This document shows, piece after piece, positions 47,301 through 51,842 of a DNA stretch of 64,000 nt (positions within the stretch are counted from its first letter, which is position 1; every line of letters starts with the position of its first letter). The DNA is from Tetracentron sinense (Eukaryota > Streptophyta > Magnoliopsida > Trochodendrales > Trochodendraceae). Under the pieces are notes generated by a model, which was given only the letters and a program-made list of their open reading frames with translations, was not told where the DNA came from and searched no databases. Position numbers and translations under genes: made by a program. The stretch is taken from positions 20,219,250 through 20,283,249 of the forward strand of contig CM026570.1 in the NCBI GenBank assembly GCA_015143295.1, in the 5' to 3' direction.

Positions 47301-50300
47301 GTCTGCATTTTCTGATTGCATGTGATCAAACCATCTCATTCTACTTTCCTTTGTCTAATATACTCCTAATTTCAATTGAAAAATTCTCATTTCTGATTCT
47401 ATTTTTCCGTCACTCTCTTAGCTATCCCAATATACTCTCAAATTGGTAATGGTCATTCTAAGTATCCGTTGTTTTTTAATTGTCAAATGCTCTATTGTAT
47501 GAAGCATATTTGGTCTTATTGCCATCTTATAAAATTTTCTAGATTGGTTCAAGTGTATCAGTCACAAAGGCATTCTAGAAGCACATCTCCACTCTTGTCA
47601 TCATCACCAAGATCTAATTTTAAGGGAAACATTGTCTACAATCTCAGCCTCCATATTAAGATAATGATTTTGGTTACTTTGGAATGCCTTCTTGCAAACA
47701 ATTTTAACTAGGGCATAGTGTTGTGTGGGCTACTAAAACTTTAGTCCATAGACTTAGTCTTTATTATTTTAAAACCTTTGGATAGACCGTATATCCCTCC
47801 ATAAATTGATATGTGACATTAATATTTGCGTGTATGTATGTATATATGTATGAATCTATATATATGGTTCATGTTAAACTTTTCTAACACTGAGTAGCTC
47901 AATGGGCAAGATCTATTTATGAGTTCTTGTCTTGCTCTCGCCACCCCCAGTCGCCAATGTTGTCATTTCCTACGACAAAGCAGTATGGTGCATGGAATGC
48001 CTTGTATCACCCTCCCATATATATAAGGCACGATAGCATATGTTTGATGCATAGGAAACCTTGCCCATTCATCACGTTTTGAGTGACATGCGGCACTCCT
48101 TTCGGCCCATAGAAAAAATTCAAGATACGGGTCCTCCTTCCCTAACATGTAGCAAGAAAGTAGCTTGATCGGAGATTTGTAACATGTAGCAAGAAAGTAG
48201 CTTGATAGGAGATTTCTAGGCTGTCTGATCGGACGACGGAAACTATAATATAGGTTGGATCACATGAACCTTAGGAGTTAATACTGACTAATGAGGGATT
48301 AATGACGGACGTTTCCAATGATCGATTAGACAACCTAGACATCTCCAATTGGGCTAATTTTTTATCACATGTTAGGGATGGGGTCCAGCATCATTGTCTT
48401 TTTGTGTTTCGAAAGGATTGCCATTTGGCATTGAAACGCACTACTCATAGGCAACTTGCCTATACGTCAAGCATATGCCACCAATTATATACATATAAAT
48501 ATATATAGGGGGTTTGCTTCTCCACGCGTTCCACAATTGGAATGTGTACTCAATCCCAGACTGCCACATTTAAATTAAAAATGCATTTTTTTAAAACCCT
48601 GGTTGGGTAGCATTAACTCTAGGGGTTAATGCTGACTAACTAGGGTTAGAATAATTAACCAAGGAAACAATTCACTTTATCCGTGATGTTTCCTAATTGT
48701 TTGAGTGTTCCCCATGGGGGAATGCTCAAGCGTAACGAAGATTTCTCCTATATATCATACATATTATTGTGACACCATTAATGTTACAAAAAATTATTAT
48801 GTTGGTAATTTGGTAACTACACTTTTTGTGGATATTATACCACCATTCGAACAAGCAAAAGCTTGAATCTCAAGAAAATCTAAAATTACTTCAAATTCTG
48901 TCTTTTAGAAGAATCCACACTCCCTTAAGATCTTTGATCACTGATCCACTGGCATCTGGTCTAAATTACAGGGTTCCTAGGATATTTTATATATCGTTTT
49001 TTTATTTTAGGCATTTCAATCAGTTGATTAATTGAGGTCAACAACAGTTCTTCATGGGGAAGCTCTTGGATAGAGCTAATGCTCTTTACTAGTATCTAGG
49101 GATTTCTATGCTAGCTAGGTCATTCTTTTATTCATGGATAGGCATGTCCACATACATTAGTGATACACTTCGATGTTATTATGGAGAATTTTGCTAGCAG
49201 GACCTCGGACACGATCCTAGGGCCAAGACCGTGCCTATAGAACAATTCACCTTTCTTTTTTTCAATAATAAGAATCACTTAGGGTTTTTAAATTTTTAAG
49301 CAGCTTGTAAAATTATAAGAAACATATAATTTCAAAACCTTAGACCTTCATGCCCCCTAGATTACATTGTAAAATTATAAGAAACATATAATTTCAAAAC
49401 CTTAGACCTTCATGCCCCCTAGATTTCATTGTTCTAAGGTGAGGTCTCAACACTGAGACCACACTGTGGTCTCTGAAGCTTTATTCTATCATGGAGACAG
49501 ATTTTAATGTATTTCTTGTCCTTTATATCCAGCTCTTAGTTGCATACAATTTATAGGCACTGAACTAATTCTAATTGATCACTATGTCTTCTATTATTTA
49601 TCAAATTAACTGTAGGGGCTTCGAATATGTTTTTCGGCTACTACATGACCATATTAAGAAAACAAAGACTGCATTTGTAGATAAAAATGTGTGCGCATGT
49701 GTGGAAAACTGAATGTGAACGTAAGTTTTCAACAATGTTTTTCAATGAAAAGTAGGATCTGTAATCATGAAAATTTAGAAAGCACAATTTTTAAGTATTC
49801 AAGAATGTTTTTCAACGAAAAGTAGGATCTGTTATGAAAATTTAGAAAAAGCACACAAATTTACGTAAAGTAGTTGGATCTGAAATAGGAGGCTTTGAAG
49901 TAATATAACTCCCTACCTTACAACCAATGCCCCAACCCATGTTAATACCAAATTCAAACTTCTTCCTCCCTCAATCTGATATCTTGAGTTCAATATCTCT
50001 TATTTTATACTGCTATACTTGAAAATAAATTTTAATGATTATCAGGAAACATACAAGGAAACCTTCCTCTTCCTGCTTTCTTTGCTAAAAGTAAAATCAC
50101 TCTCCAAAACCTTACAGCTAACCACTGAGAATAGGAACATAGGAAGAGGTGTTTCTGTTGTCAAGAAGAAAAGAAGAAGAAAGCTACGGCCACAATGTCT
50201 TCCGAGAATCCAGTGGTAACACTCGCTTCTGAGATAGACACGTCTCTATACAAAAAGATCACACACTACATTGAATGAAGATATGTGGGTTCTACGTTTA

Positions 50301-51842
50301 TTGTCTGGAAAGTCTATTTTGTGCCTTTTTCTAATGACTCTTTCTCCCTCTATCCAAGGCCTGCAAATACTGATAAAAGCTGGAGTGTCTTTAGCTTGGT
50401 TACCTTTCCTTTCACAGCAGATTCTTGGTCATTGCCCTTCTGTTTGACTTTAGGTTTTTAATGAAGGGTTTGTATTGGAGAGCCCAAGAAAACAAGCGTT
50501 TCTTGTGTACTTTTTTCTTTCTTATCTTTTATTGAATTCTAAATGGTAAAATTATTAAATAAAACTAGTCAAACTAAAGGGTAAATGATTCAGGGAGGTA
50601 AAAGTTGGAAGCAATGATTACGTGTGCAGGGTGATATGTATGCATATACTAGATTGTGCACTATTTGGAGATCCAAGTTATTACCCCTTAATTAATTGGA
50701 CTTTACTAAATAAAGTTAAGGAAACCCTTACAAATAATACAAATTTAGAGAAAAAAAAAATAAAATTAATCCACGAATATAACAAGACAGAATCTCTCTT
50801 CCTTCTAAATAGTTAACATCAATTTATTAATGGTCATTTTTGTTAAGTTTTTCCTATATGTACGTCCTGTTTTGGCATCTCTTTATTTAAACCTACCTTT
50901 TTCTTCTCTGAAAGTGTTTTATGTCAATGGTCTCCTAATACTTTACGGTTGTATCAATGTATAGGGCATCTTTAACCCACCTTTTGTGGTACCTTGTATT
51001 ATGGTCGAAATATAATTGTTAGTGTCCCAAGTTTCATCATGCACTATGTTCAAACAGAACACCAACTTTTGTTATTGTTCTCACTTCTCTATGGAGATGC
51101 AAAATTGCTATTAGATGGGGTCACAGGTTTGATCCCACCTCACAACCAAAAGGAAGAAAAAAAAAGTTTTGGTGATGTAACAAGGCATTTTGAACCACAC
51201 AGGGGTCTTGTCAATGACACCTACAAGATGGATCTCATTCTCATCTATGCTCCACACATGATCGCATTAGCCTGCATATACATAGCAAGTGTACTGAAAG
51301 ACAAAGACACCATTGCGTGGTTTGAAGAGCTCAGAGTTGATATGAATGTGGTAAGTCTCTAAAGCTGATTTTTCATTTTGTCATGTCAAATTACCATTGG
51401 GCCGTTCTCTCGTATTAAATAGCTCTTTCTTGGAAACATGAAGTTTCAAATTCGAAATCAAGTATGACGTTTGAGACTTATTGTTACGGGAATCAACTGC
51501 TCAGTGTATACCAGATGCATATCCAAGGAGCTTGGACCCACCATTCAATGGTCCCATTAGGAGAGTATGGTGAACAGTATTAGGTCTATCTTCAGTGCAT
51601 GATAGTGGGATCCTTTGAATTATGGGCACCAACATTCTGGATGTGCACCATGTATAGAGTTGTGTAGCTTTTAACAAGGGCTAGTGGTGCATCATTTGAT
51701 GATATCCCTGACATTTGGATTGATGTGAGTTTTGCAGGTGAAAAACATCTCGATGGAGATATTAGACTTCTATGATAGCAACAAAACGATCACAGACGAT
51801 AAGATCAATGGTGCTTTCAACAAGTTAGCTTTAAAGCCGTAA
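8891..51842 (+). CDS. CYCC1: cyclin-C1 (Mediator kinase-module cyclin), nine coding exons over 43 kb
   Basis: C-type cyclin, the partner of CDK8 in the Mediator kinase module, which controls RNA polymerase II transcription in the nucleus. Nine exons with GT...AG borders and compatible phases join into one 759-nt frame (252 aa), matching plant cyclin C (about 253 aa). The protein starts MAANFWTSSHYKQLL, the conserved plant N-terminus. The first cyclin fold covers about residues 40-150, with CLYLASKAEES at 90-100 including the invariant Lys/Glu of the CDK interface. The second fold includes NDTYKMDLIL and IALACIYIASV. The C-terminus reads SMEILDFYDS ... FNKLALKP. The start has G at +4 and follows a pyrimidine-rich leader. 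Introns are 106, 9229, 4869, 2478, 115, 19044, 5965 and 387 bp; the large ones are full of transposons, yet no exon is damaged. The gene looks intact and is probably expressed. Coordinates give the whole span; exons are listed separately. Confidence 0.95.
9029..9135 (+). CDS. CYCC1: CYCC1 exon 2 (to residue 46)
   Basis: Acceptor TGTATACAG. Encodes KQLLDQEEVDVVH ... EEIKLIKMHMAN, the N-terminal helix that precedes the cyclin box. Donor GTAAGT. One base is carried into exon 3. Confidence 0.95.
9136..10097. other. CYCC1 intron 2, proximal part
   Basis: No coding domain. It contains a run of GGGGA units ending in GGGGGC at about 9560-9581, able to form a G-quadruplex. Short open frames at 9409 and 9724 have no recognisable content. 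Confidence 0.5.
10098..10500 (-). pseudogene. L1-type LINE 3' fragment (RNase H domain), reversed
   Basis: The T-run at 10098-10106 followed by GATCGATAACAAG is the reversed poly(A) end of a plant L1 element; a GATCGAT-plus-A end also closes the LINE at 20602. On the minus strand near 10310-10370 the frame reads IPRSANELAYSLDKEGVAK, the C-terminal RNase H motif (Ser/Ala-Asn-x-x-Ala-x-x-Leu-Ala-x-Glu-Gly) of these LINEs. It is 5'-truncated and carries stops further upstream. Confidence 0.65.
10501..11258. other. non-coding part of intron 2
   Basis: 10540-10780 is C-rich with many CCTGTCC/CCTGCTG words, and AAACCCTAATTCCTAACCCTAA lies around 10797. An A-run lies at about 10943-10958. No gene or complete element is recognised. 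Confidence 0.45.
11314..11562 (+). repeat. 5' LTR of the Copia element
   Basis: Begins TGTTGAATACTG, contains GAGTGTATGTAGTAATG and a CTT-rich tract, and ends GTCAACT. The canonical CAACA end is altered in the last base. It directly follows GTAAC. Confidence 0.9.
11563..11576 (+). promoter_or_regulatory. primer-binding site, initiator tRNA-Met type (mutated)
   Basis: TGGTATTAAAGCAT against the usual TGGTATCAGAGCCA; placed directly at the LTR end. Confidence 0.75.
11940..12180 (+). repeat. tandem repeat of about 122 bp inside the Copia leader/gag
   Basis: CAAGTTGGGTGCCCTC, AAGTGTTTGAAGAAA, GTGTGAAGTTGGAAATG and GAAAAGTGTTCCATGAAG recur with a period near 122 bp and a half-period substructure. 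A 143-codon minus-strand frame through it is a by-product. Confidence 0.75.
12370..15176 (+). pseudogene. decayed Copia gag-pol
   Basis: Fragments lie in the proper order in shifting frames: gag (ITTIKLNGSNFLA, about 12375-12540), protease with DSGASDHMTG (about 12907-12936), integrase (CRTSYPSRGNKSDS ... FVSFVDDISRTI, 13430-13575), end of reverse transcriptase (KLITEFEIKDL ... VLYLLEKTRMMGCKPSDTPI, 14275-14450) and RNase H (EAYTDADWAGS ... ARSSAEAEF, 14590-14930), then TKHIEVDHHFIKEKL up to 15176. The segment that would hold the catalytic YVDD is missing between about 14215 and 14230, where C-terminal integrase-side sequence joins SSFIVVAGND. Several stops are in frame. Confidence 0.9.
15173..15183 (+). 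promoter_or_regulatory. polypurine tract of the Copia element
   Basis: TTGAGGGTGAG directly before the 3' LTR; primes plus-strand DNA synthesis in this family. Confidence 0.7.
15184..15416 (+). repeat. 3' LTR of the Copia element
   Basis: TGTTGAATACTAG to GTCAACT, followed by the target duplicate GTAAC. It is 16 bp shorter than the 5' LTR through indels. Confidence 0.9.
15953..16244. other. non-coding, possible remnant with GATACGTATC words
   Basis: Words such as GATACGTATAAAG, GATACGTATCAGATCC and GATGTATCGG look like another palindromic-word element; related CCAATACGTATTAGG lies past the next element near 17720. Ends could not be fixed. Confidence 0.35.
16253..17663. mobile_element. hAT-like non-autonomous element, CGATATATCG word family (copy 1), 1.41 kb
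   Basis: It starts CAAGGTTCTAAATGTCG and ends GATATTTCAAATATG. GTCATATC stands on both sides (16245-16252 and 17664-17671), a perfect 8-bp duplication. Both subterminal zones are filled with CGATAT/ATATCG words; the interior is AT-rich without coding. A second copy lies at 35120. The interior shares ATAGATGTTAATACAC and ACATAAGAGATGCAATG with it. Confidence 0.88.
17476..17494 (+). repeat. homopolymer run of 19 G
   Basis: An uninterrupted G-run inside the hAT-like element, directly before a CGATATCG word. Such runs are unstable and its length may be an assembly estimate. Confidence 0.9.
17672..18364. other. distal part of intron 2
   Basis: No element with clear ends is seen. The last 60 bp before exon 3 are T-rich, as expected for a 3' splice site. 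Confidence 0.5.
18365..18404 (+). CDS. CYCC1: CYCC1 exon 3 (residues 47-59)
   Basis: A 40-nt exon between introns of 9.2 and 4.9 kb: acceptor TTATTTTGCAG, coding YIWRLSQNVKVRQ, donor GTTTGA. Arabidopsis cyclin C has a close match (HIMKLAQHIKVRQR) at this place. Confidence 0.9.
18548..18569. repeat. AT microsatellite
   Basis: (AT)n of about 22 bp in intron 3, next to the LINE. Confidence 0.85.
19366..19617 (-). pseudogene. inverted LINE segment
   Basis: Reads on the minus strand NKALLGKWVWRFGAERESLW and RRVINMKYEE, the conserved stretch between RT and zf-RVT in plant L1 LINEs. All other LINE pieces around it are on the plus strand, so this piece was inverted, either during target-primed insertion (5' inversion) or later. 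Confidence 0.8.
20389..20428 (+). repeat. G-rich tract (GGGGA repeats and 17-18 G run)
   Basis: Five or six GGGGA units followed by an uninterrupted G-run; strong G-quadruplex potential on the non-template strand of CYCC1. Confidence 0.85.
20603..21640. other. non-coding part of intron 3
   Basis: No gene. A T-run followed by GATCGATTCGACAAC at 21195-21216 resembles another reversed LINE tail but no domain follows. Confidence 0.4.
21643..21826. mobile_element. GCCTAGGCG word element (copy 1, left end damaged)
   Basis: Shares ACTCASTAAATCTTATATAAT and the right end TTTTGACTACACTG with the intact element at 24385, with GCCTAGG words in both subterminal zones. The expected left end (CANTGTAGTCAAAA) is missing and replaced by GATTGTGGGAAACGCC; AGAGCATTTGATTG is duplicated just outside (21599 and 21629). 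Confidence 0.65.
22640..22990 (+). pseudogene. LINE RNase H fragment with A-rich tail
   Basis: The frame around 22655-22715 reads NLVVDGDSSNIIKWAFGKKR, the RNase H Asp motif of plant L1 elements, and AESLAKN near 22815-22835 is its C-terminal motif. Frameshifts and stops separate them. An A/T-rich tail follows (AAAATAAAAAATAAAACGG). Confidence 0.6.
23274..23318 (+). CDS. CYCC1: CYCC1 exon 4 (residues 60-74)
   Basis: 45 nt: acceptor TTTATTTTACAG, coding RVVATAVTYMRRVYT, donor GTATGT. This is the conserved first helix of the cyclin box. Confidence 0.94.
23319..24376. other. intron 4, proximal part
   Basis: No gene. Around 24130-24200 are words (GCGAAATTGCG, AAATTTCCGTGATATTTC) like those of the GAAATTTCGG element at 4640, perhaps a fragment. 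Confidence 0.4.
24385..24576. mobile_element. hAT-like MITE, GCCTAGGCG word family (copy 2), 192 bp
   Basis: Starts CAATGTAGTCAAAAGG and ends CCCTTTGACTACACTG. Flanks ATCAACAA (24377-24384) and ATCAACAG (24577-24584) match at 7 of 8 positions. Subterminal GCCTAGGCGACT and GCCTTGCCTAG words; AT-rich centre. Confidence 0.85.
24586..24625. repeat. partial second copy of the MITE right end
   Basis: CATTGCCTCGTTTGGATGCT and TTACTACAATGATCAAT repeat, with changes, the last 40 bp of the MITE plus its target duplicate, 9 bp beyond it. Confidence 0.65.
25797..25915 (+). CDS. CYCC1: CYCC1 exon 5 (residues 75-114)
   Basis: Acceptor GTTTTCAG, donor GTAACC. Encodes RKSMTEYDPRLVAPTC, LYLASKAEEST and VQARLLVFYIKKL. 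Pro88 stands where most plant homologues have Leu; otherwise the block is canonical. A 62-codon open frame that overlaps this exon is in another frame. Confidence 0.95.
26031..26148 (+). CDS. CYCC1: CYCC1 exon 6 (residues 115-153)
   Basis: Acceptor TTTGTATTGCAG, coding SPTDEKSRYEIKDILEMEM and KILEALNYFLVVYHPYRALS, donor GTAAGT. It ends the first cyclin fold. The next intron is 19 kb. Confidence 0.95.
26291..26325. repeat. TA microsatellite
   Basis: (TA)n of about 35 bp near the start of intron 6. Similar runs lie at about 27774-27795, 53598-53622 and 56622-56641. Confidence 0.9.
26326..26982. other. AT-rich intron sequence
   Basis: Nothing recognisable; rich in TTTAAATAGTTA-like words repeated in diverged form. 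Confidence 0.5.
26991..28284. mobile_element. hAT-like element, CTTGAGGC word family, 1.29 kb
   Basis: Begins CAGTGTTTTAAAAGG and ends GTTTCAAAACACTG. Flanks ATTTGAAA (26983-26990) and ATTTTAAG (28285-28292) match at 6 of 8. Both ends carry runs of CCTCAAGGC, TTGAGGCGAGGC, GAGGCTTAAGCCTC and similar palindromic words. A roughly 80-bp segment with GTGCCTCATACATTAATC / GTGCTGTATACATTAAAC is tandemly duplicated at about 27145-27285. Confidence 0.75.
27286..27735. mobile_element. possible nested element with AAGCGCTTAT / ATAATCG words
   Basis: The right edge CCAAACGGGCCCTAAAT is a common end of plant TIR elements, and the segment is full of words such as ATAATCGCTTA and AAGCGCTTAT in both orientations. 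Its left end is not clear. It interrupts the GAGGC-word element. Confidence 0.45.
28440..28646 (+). mobile_element. Copia-type LTR fragment with primer-binding site
   Basis: The stretch ends ATTCTCCAACT and is followed by a perfect TGGTATCAGAGCCA (28633-28646), the initiator tRNA-Met primer site. The preceding 190 bp (GGGTATATTGTATAAGGGC ... CTAAACCCTAAAACC) look like an LTR. No coding region follows, so this is a truncated element. The left LTR edge is uncertain. Confidence 0.7.
28647..29729. other. non-coding intron sequence
   Basis: ATGTTTAAATGAAATCATA occurs twice (about 28714 and 28782). Otherwise nothing with clear ends. Confidence 0.45.
29730..29911. mobile_element. MITE candidate with long inverted ends
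   Basis: GGTACATGCCTGAGAGGATC at the left and its near reverse complement GATCCTCTCAGTCATGTGCC at the right; similarity continues inward over about 45 bp (AATCACAAAAATG / CATTTTGGTGATT). No target duplication was found. Confidence 0.65.
29946..30372 (+). repeat. 5' LTR of the Gypsy element
   Basis: Starts TAATGCAGGAGCATCCGG (TG mutated to TA) and ends CACTGCATCA. Confidence 0.9.
30375..30392 (+). promoter_or_regulatory. primer-binding site of the Gypsy element
   Basis: TGGTATCAGAGTGGGTTC, initiator tRNA-Met type, two bases after the LTR. Confidence 0.85.
30454..31215 (+). pseudogene. Gypsy gag remnant, N-terminal part
   Basis: Starts MAARGRGHGSRGG, followed after a stop by a Glu/Asp-rich spacer (NEDDESDEED) and the gag core IPEFLGHLQPDDFTNWLENV, then KTALEVKFLSTNHAQTLYQR and VSDYVDNFYVLVSRNKLRET. 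Stops and frame changes occur at about 30496, 30784 and 30987. It breaks off near 31215 at the inserted repeat. Confidence 0.85.
31210..32560 (-). repeat. probable Gypsy solo LTR inserted in the gag region (reversed)
   Basis: It splits the gag frame. Reading the minus strand, the right-hand part ends with AACTAGCGCAATCTTCTG and TGGTTCGACACC, similar to the AACCAGCGCAGTCCTTGTGG-TTCGATACC block at 56410-56450. GATCGATCG words (about 32140-32180), CTAGGGAAGACGA and CCTAGATC blocks appear in the same order in both copies. The GCGCAGTCC...TGGTTCGATACC word is typical of the 3' part of long Athila/Tat-type LTRs. No coding sequence and no second LTR, hence a solo LTR. Exact ends are uncertain. Confidence 0.6.
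32580..33420 (+). pseudogene. Gypsy gag C-terminus and protease remnant
   Basis: The zinc knuckle CFRCGESGHGFFEC (Cx2Cx4Hx4C) lies at 32734-32775. After an acidic spacer (EEIEENNEEEVLLGKLE) comes the protease motif IIIDSGSCGNMVS (about 33022-33060). Then WCDVMSMDACHILLG and YDRKAKHDGFKIFNSFIKEG, conserved just after the protease in plant Gypsy polyproteins. One stop after KLNLP and another after ILLG interrupt it. Confidence 0.88.
33491..34024 (+). pseudogene. Gypsy integrase C-terminal fragment (open frame of 177 aa)
   Basis: Contains LHRRHIEFREGDLVIVYLKK, ERFPFDQYSKLKYKKIQSCQ, ILKRIGNNAYVIDL and ISPIFNISDLLAYH, the integrase C-terminal region of plant Gypsy elements. It follows protease-side sequence within about 80 bp, so RT, RNase H and the integrase core were lost in one internal deletion near 33470-33490. 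This is the longest intact TE frame in the window, but without catalytic domains. Confidence 0.88.
34143..34581 (+). repeat. 3' LTR of the Gypsy element
   Basis: Starts TGATGCAGGAGCATCCGG and ends CACTTCATCA; preceded by TCGAGGGCGAACTTTCTCC and TTGAGGTACT, the usual end of this element type. The pairing TGATG/CATCA fixes the ends. Confidence 0.9.
36421..36678 (-). repeat. 3' LTR of the minus-strand Copia element
   Basis: TGATTTAGTTTGTGAGG to AAAGCCTTATTGA on the plus strand; matches the copy at 39204. Confidence 0.85.
36700..38405 (-). pseudogene. Copia gag, protease and integrase N-terminus remnant
   Basis: Minus-strand order: gag start (KSKGKMRYLKGT ... VMSWLLHSMQPDINSAYLFL, 38405-38178), gag middle and zinc knuckle (LWEELDHYQTF ... 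DHCGRTRHTKDTCWDLHGRP, 38174-37536; the first Cys of the knuckle is replaced by Ser), protease DSGASDHMTG (about 37435-37405), then gag-pre-integrase (LSVSHITKSLNCNVTF) and integrase start (CEFVKHCRTSYPYNGNKCNS ... YFVTYVDDFSHTT, to 36760). It stops before the integrase catalytic part and meets the LTR, an internal deletion. Confidence 0.9.
39204..39460 (-). repeat. 5' LTR of the minus-strand Copia element
   Basis: TGGTTTAGTTTGTGAGG to AAAGCCTTATTCA on the plus strand. The minus strand right after it reads AGGTATCAGAACC (39187-39200), the tRNA-Met primer site with small changes. Confidence 0.85.
39500..40049. other. intron sequence, right part of the outer TIR element
   Basis: No gene; contains GGTGTACARTT and GGTGTGCTCGT words belonging to the outer element's right end. 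Confidence 0.45.
40050..40400 (-). pseudogene. L1-type LINE 3' fragment (zf-RVT domain), reversed
   Basis: T-run at 40050-40059 followed by GATTGATAAAGG is the reversed poly(A) end. Minus-strand frame at about 40360-40270 reads AISWMIWKERNL and, after a stop, VFEHSSSSPSRIRAHIR, matching AISWFIWKEWNKRVFENSHS of the plus-strand LINE at 18590. It is strongly 5'-truncated. Confidence 0.75.
40458..41527. mobile_element. hAT-like element, GCCTCAGGCG/GCCTAGGCG word family, 1.07 kb
   Basis: Left end TGTAGTTGTTAAAGGTG, right end CCTTCATAACCACG. Flanks AAGAAAAT (40450-40457) and AAGAAAAC (41528-41535) match at 7 of 8. Subterminal words CCTCAGGCGG, CCTAGGCAACTAGGCG and GCCTAGGCGG occur at both ends. 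A second terminus-like stretch (GCATGGTTGTGAAAGGCG) lies inside at about 40861, hinting at a nested or duplicated end. Confidence 0.75.
41536..42058. other. non-coding intron sequence
   Basis: Nothing with clear ends or coding signal. Confidence 0.5.
42064..43199 (+). mobile_element. TRIM-like miniature LTR retrotransposon, 1.14 kb
   Basis: Terminal direct repeats at 42064-42166 and 43067-43199 share GTATTGTACCCAATCAGC-type words, CCATGTAA and CTCATTAA. Start TGTT; the right copy ends in ACA. TAAGT (42059-42063) and TAAGC (43200-43204) form a 4-of-5 duplication. TGTTATGCGAGC (42167-42178) matches 9 of 12 bases of the tRNA-Met primer site, and GACAGGGG (43059-43066) is a fitting PPT. There is no coding sequence; LTRs of about 100-130 bp are typical of TRIMs. 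Confidence 0.7.
42658..42960 (+). repeat. GGCCC-rich minisatellite inside the TRIM-like element
   Basis: Units such as TTGGCCCATTGACGCC, TTGGCCCGTTGAGGC and TTTGGCCCAATGGGGC separated by TGTGTT repeat every 25-30 bp, about ten times. The open frames across it on both strands are by-products. Confidence 0.75.
43289..43802. mobile_element. hAT-like element, GACTCGAGT word family, 514 bp
   Basis: Starts CAGAGTTTGAAAACTCG and ends CGGGTTTTTGAACCATG. ATCTAGAT stands at 43281-43288 and 43803-43810, an exact 8-bp duplication. The word GAGTCGACTCGAG in many variants (TTGACTCGAA, GAGTTGAGTCAC, CGAGTCGAG, AAGTCGACTT) fills both ends. Confidence 0.85.
43811..45192. other. distal intron 6, with a 68-bp tandem duplication
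   Basis: The unit CCAAATATACCAGCAAGACC ... GGGCTTCCTTTGG at 44934-44993 is repeated with changes at 45002-45060. An A-run lies at about 44183-44197. Otherwise nothing recognised; the polypyrimidine stretch before exon 7 is at 45148-45192. Confidence 0.55.
45193..45237 (+). CDS. CYCC1: CYCC1 exon 7 (residues 154-168)
   Basis: 45 nt after acceptor TCTGTTGACAG: QLLQDAGMTDLTHLS, donor GTAAGA. It lies between introns of 19.0 and 6.0 kb, yet phase and sequence fit exactly. Confidence 0.93.
45930..46940 (+). pseudogene. Copia reverse transcriptase/RNase H remnant
   Basis: Plus-strand fragments: LFIKRTGGNAIVIVYVDNIV (about 46000-46060), LLKRYLTNEFEIKDLGFVKY, then RSTHLEAVYRITRYLKA (about 46405-46475), AGSSAEAE (about 46610-46635) and TSDQLVDVLTKVASSSWLYD ahead of KMGW. 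The catalytic YVDD reads YVDN, so the second Asp is lost. Frameshifts and stops are frequent. GCCAGGCAGACCATAC is duplicated at 45951 and 45989 around an A-run at its left border. Confidence 0.85.
46953..47190 (+). repeat. PPT and 3' LTR fragment of this Copia remnant
   Basis: TTGAGGGGGAG (46953-46963) is the PPT. It is followed by TGTGAGGGTATTTTGGG and a stretch with AATAAATAAAATAAGAG and a CT-rich tail. The right end is not clear because a LINE fragment follows. Confidence 0.6.
47195..47700 (-). pseudogene. RTE-type LINE C-terminal remnant
   Basis: On the minus strand the frame reads RMRWFDHMQSENA at about 47345-47305, the conserved end of RTE-like plant LINEs (RMRWFGHVQRR). Before it, about 47440-47400, are LRMTI and LRVYW pieces matching the usual MRMLRWMCG neighbourhood. 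Many stops. A plus-strand frame of 80 codons here is a shadow. Confidence 0.65.
47701..49300. other. non-coding intron 7 sequence
   Basis: AACATGTAGCAAGAAAGTAG is tandemly repeated with a 37-bp unit at 48143-48216. Pairs such as TTAATGCTGACTAACTAGGG and TTAATACTGACTAATGAGGG (about 48628 and 48278) suggest a further small repeat. No gene. Confidence 0.5.
49305..49427 (+). repeat. near-perfect 62-bp tandem duplication
   Basis: The unit TTGTAAAATTATAAGAAACA ... CATGCCCCCTAGATT occurs at 49305-49366 and 49367-49427 with no visible difference until the last few bases; a recent duplication. Confidence 0.9.
49726..49866 (+). repeat. diverged tandem duplication of about 70 bp
   Basis: CAATGTTTTTCAATGAAAAG with TAGGATCTGTAATCATG and AAAATTTAGAAAGCACA, repeated as GAATGTTTTTCAACGAAAAG with TAGGATCTGTTATG and AAAATTTAGAAAAAGCACA. 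Confidence 0.8.
49870..51202. other. distal intron 7
   Basis: No element with clear ends. Open frames at 50019 and 50622 show no known content. Confidence 0.5.
51203..51350 (+). CDS. CYCC1: CYCC1 exon 8 (residues 169-218)
   Basis: Acceptor AACCACACAG, donor GTAAGT. Encodes WGLVNDTYKMDLILIYAPHM, IALACIYIASVLKDKDT and IAWFEELRVDMNV, the second cyclin fold. A longer open frame from 50994 reads through it but starts in the intron. Confidence 0.95.
51738..51842 (+). CDS. CYCC1: CYCC1 exon 9 (residues 219-252 and stop)
   Basis: Acceptor GAGTTTTGCAG. Encodes VKNISMEILDFYDSNKTI and TDDKINGAFNKLALKP, stop TAA at 51840-51842. The conserved MN(L/V)VKN motif is rebuilt across the junction with exon 8. 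Confidence 0.95.
   Translation: MKNISMEILDFYDSNKTITDDKINGAFNKLALKP

Noticed and set aside
50994..51362. 122-codon frame overlapping the cyclin
   Set aside because: Only its part from 51203 is cyclin exon 8; the part before is intron, with a clear acceptor at 51201-51202.
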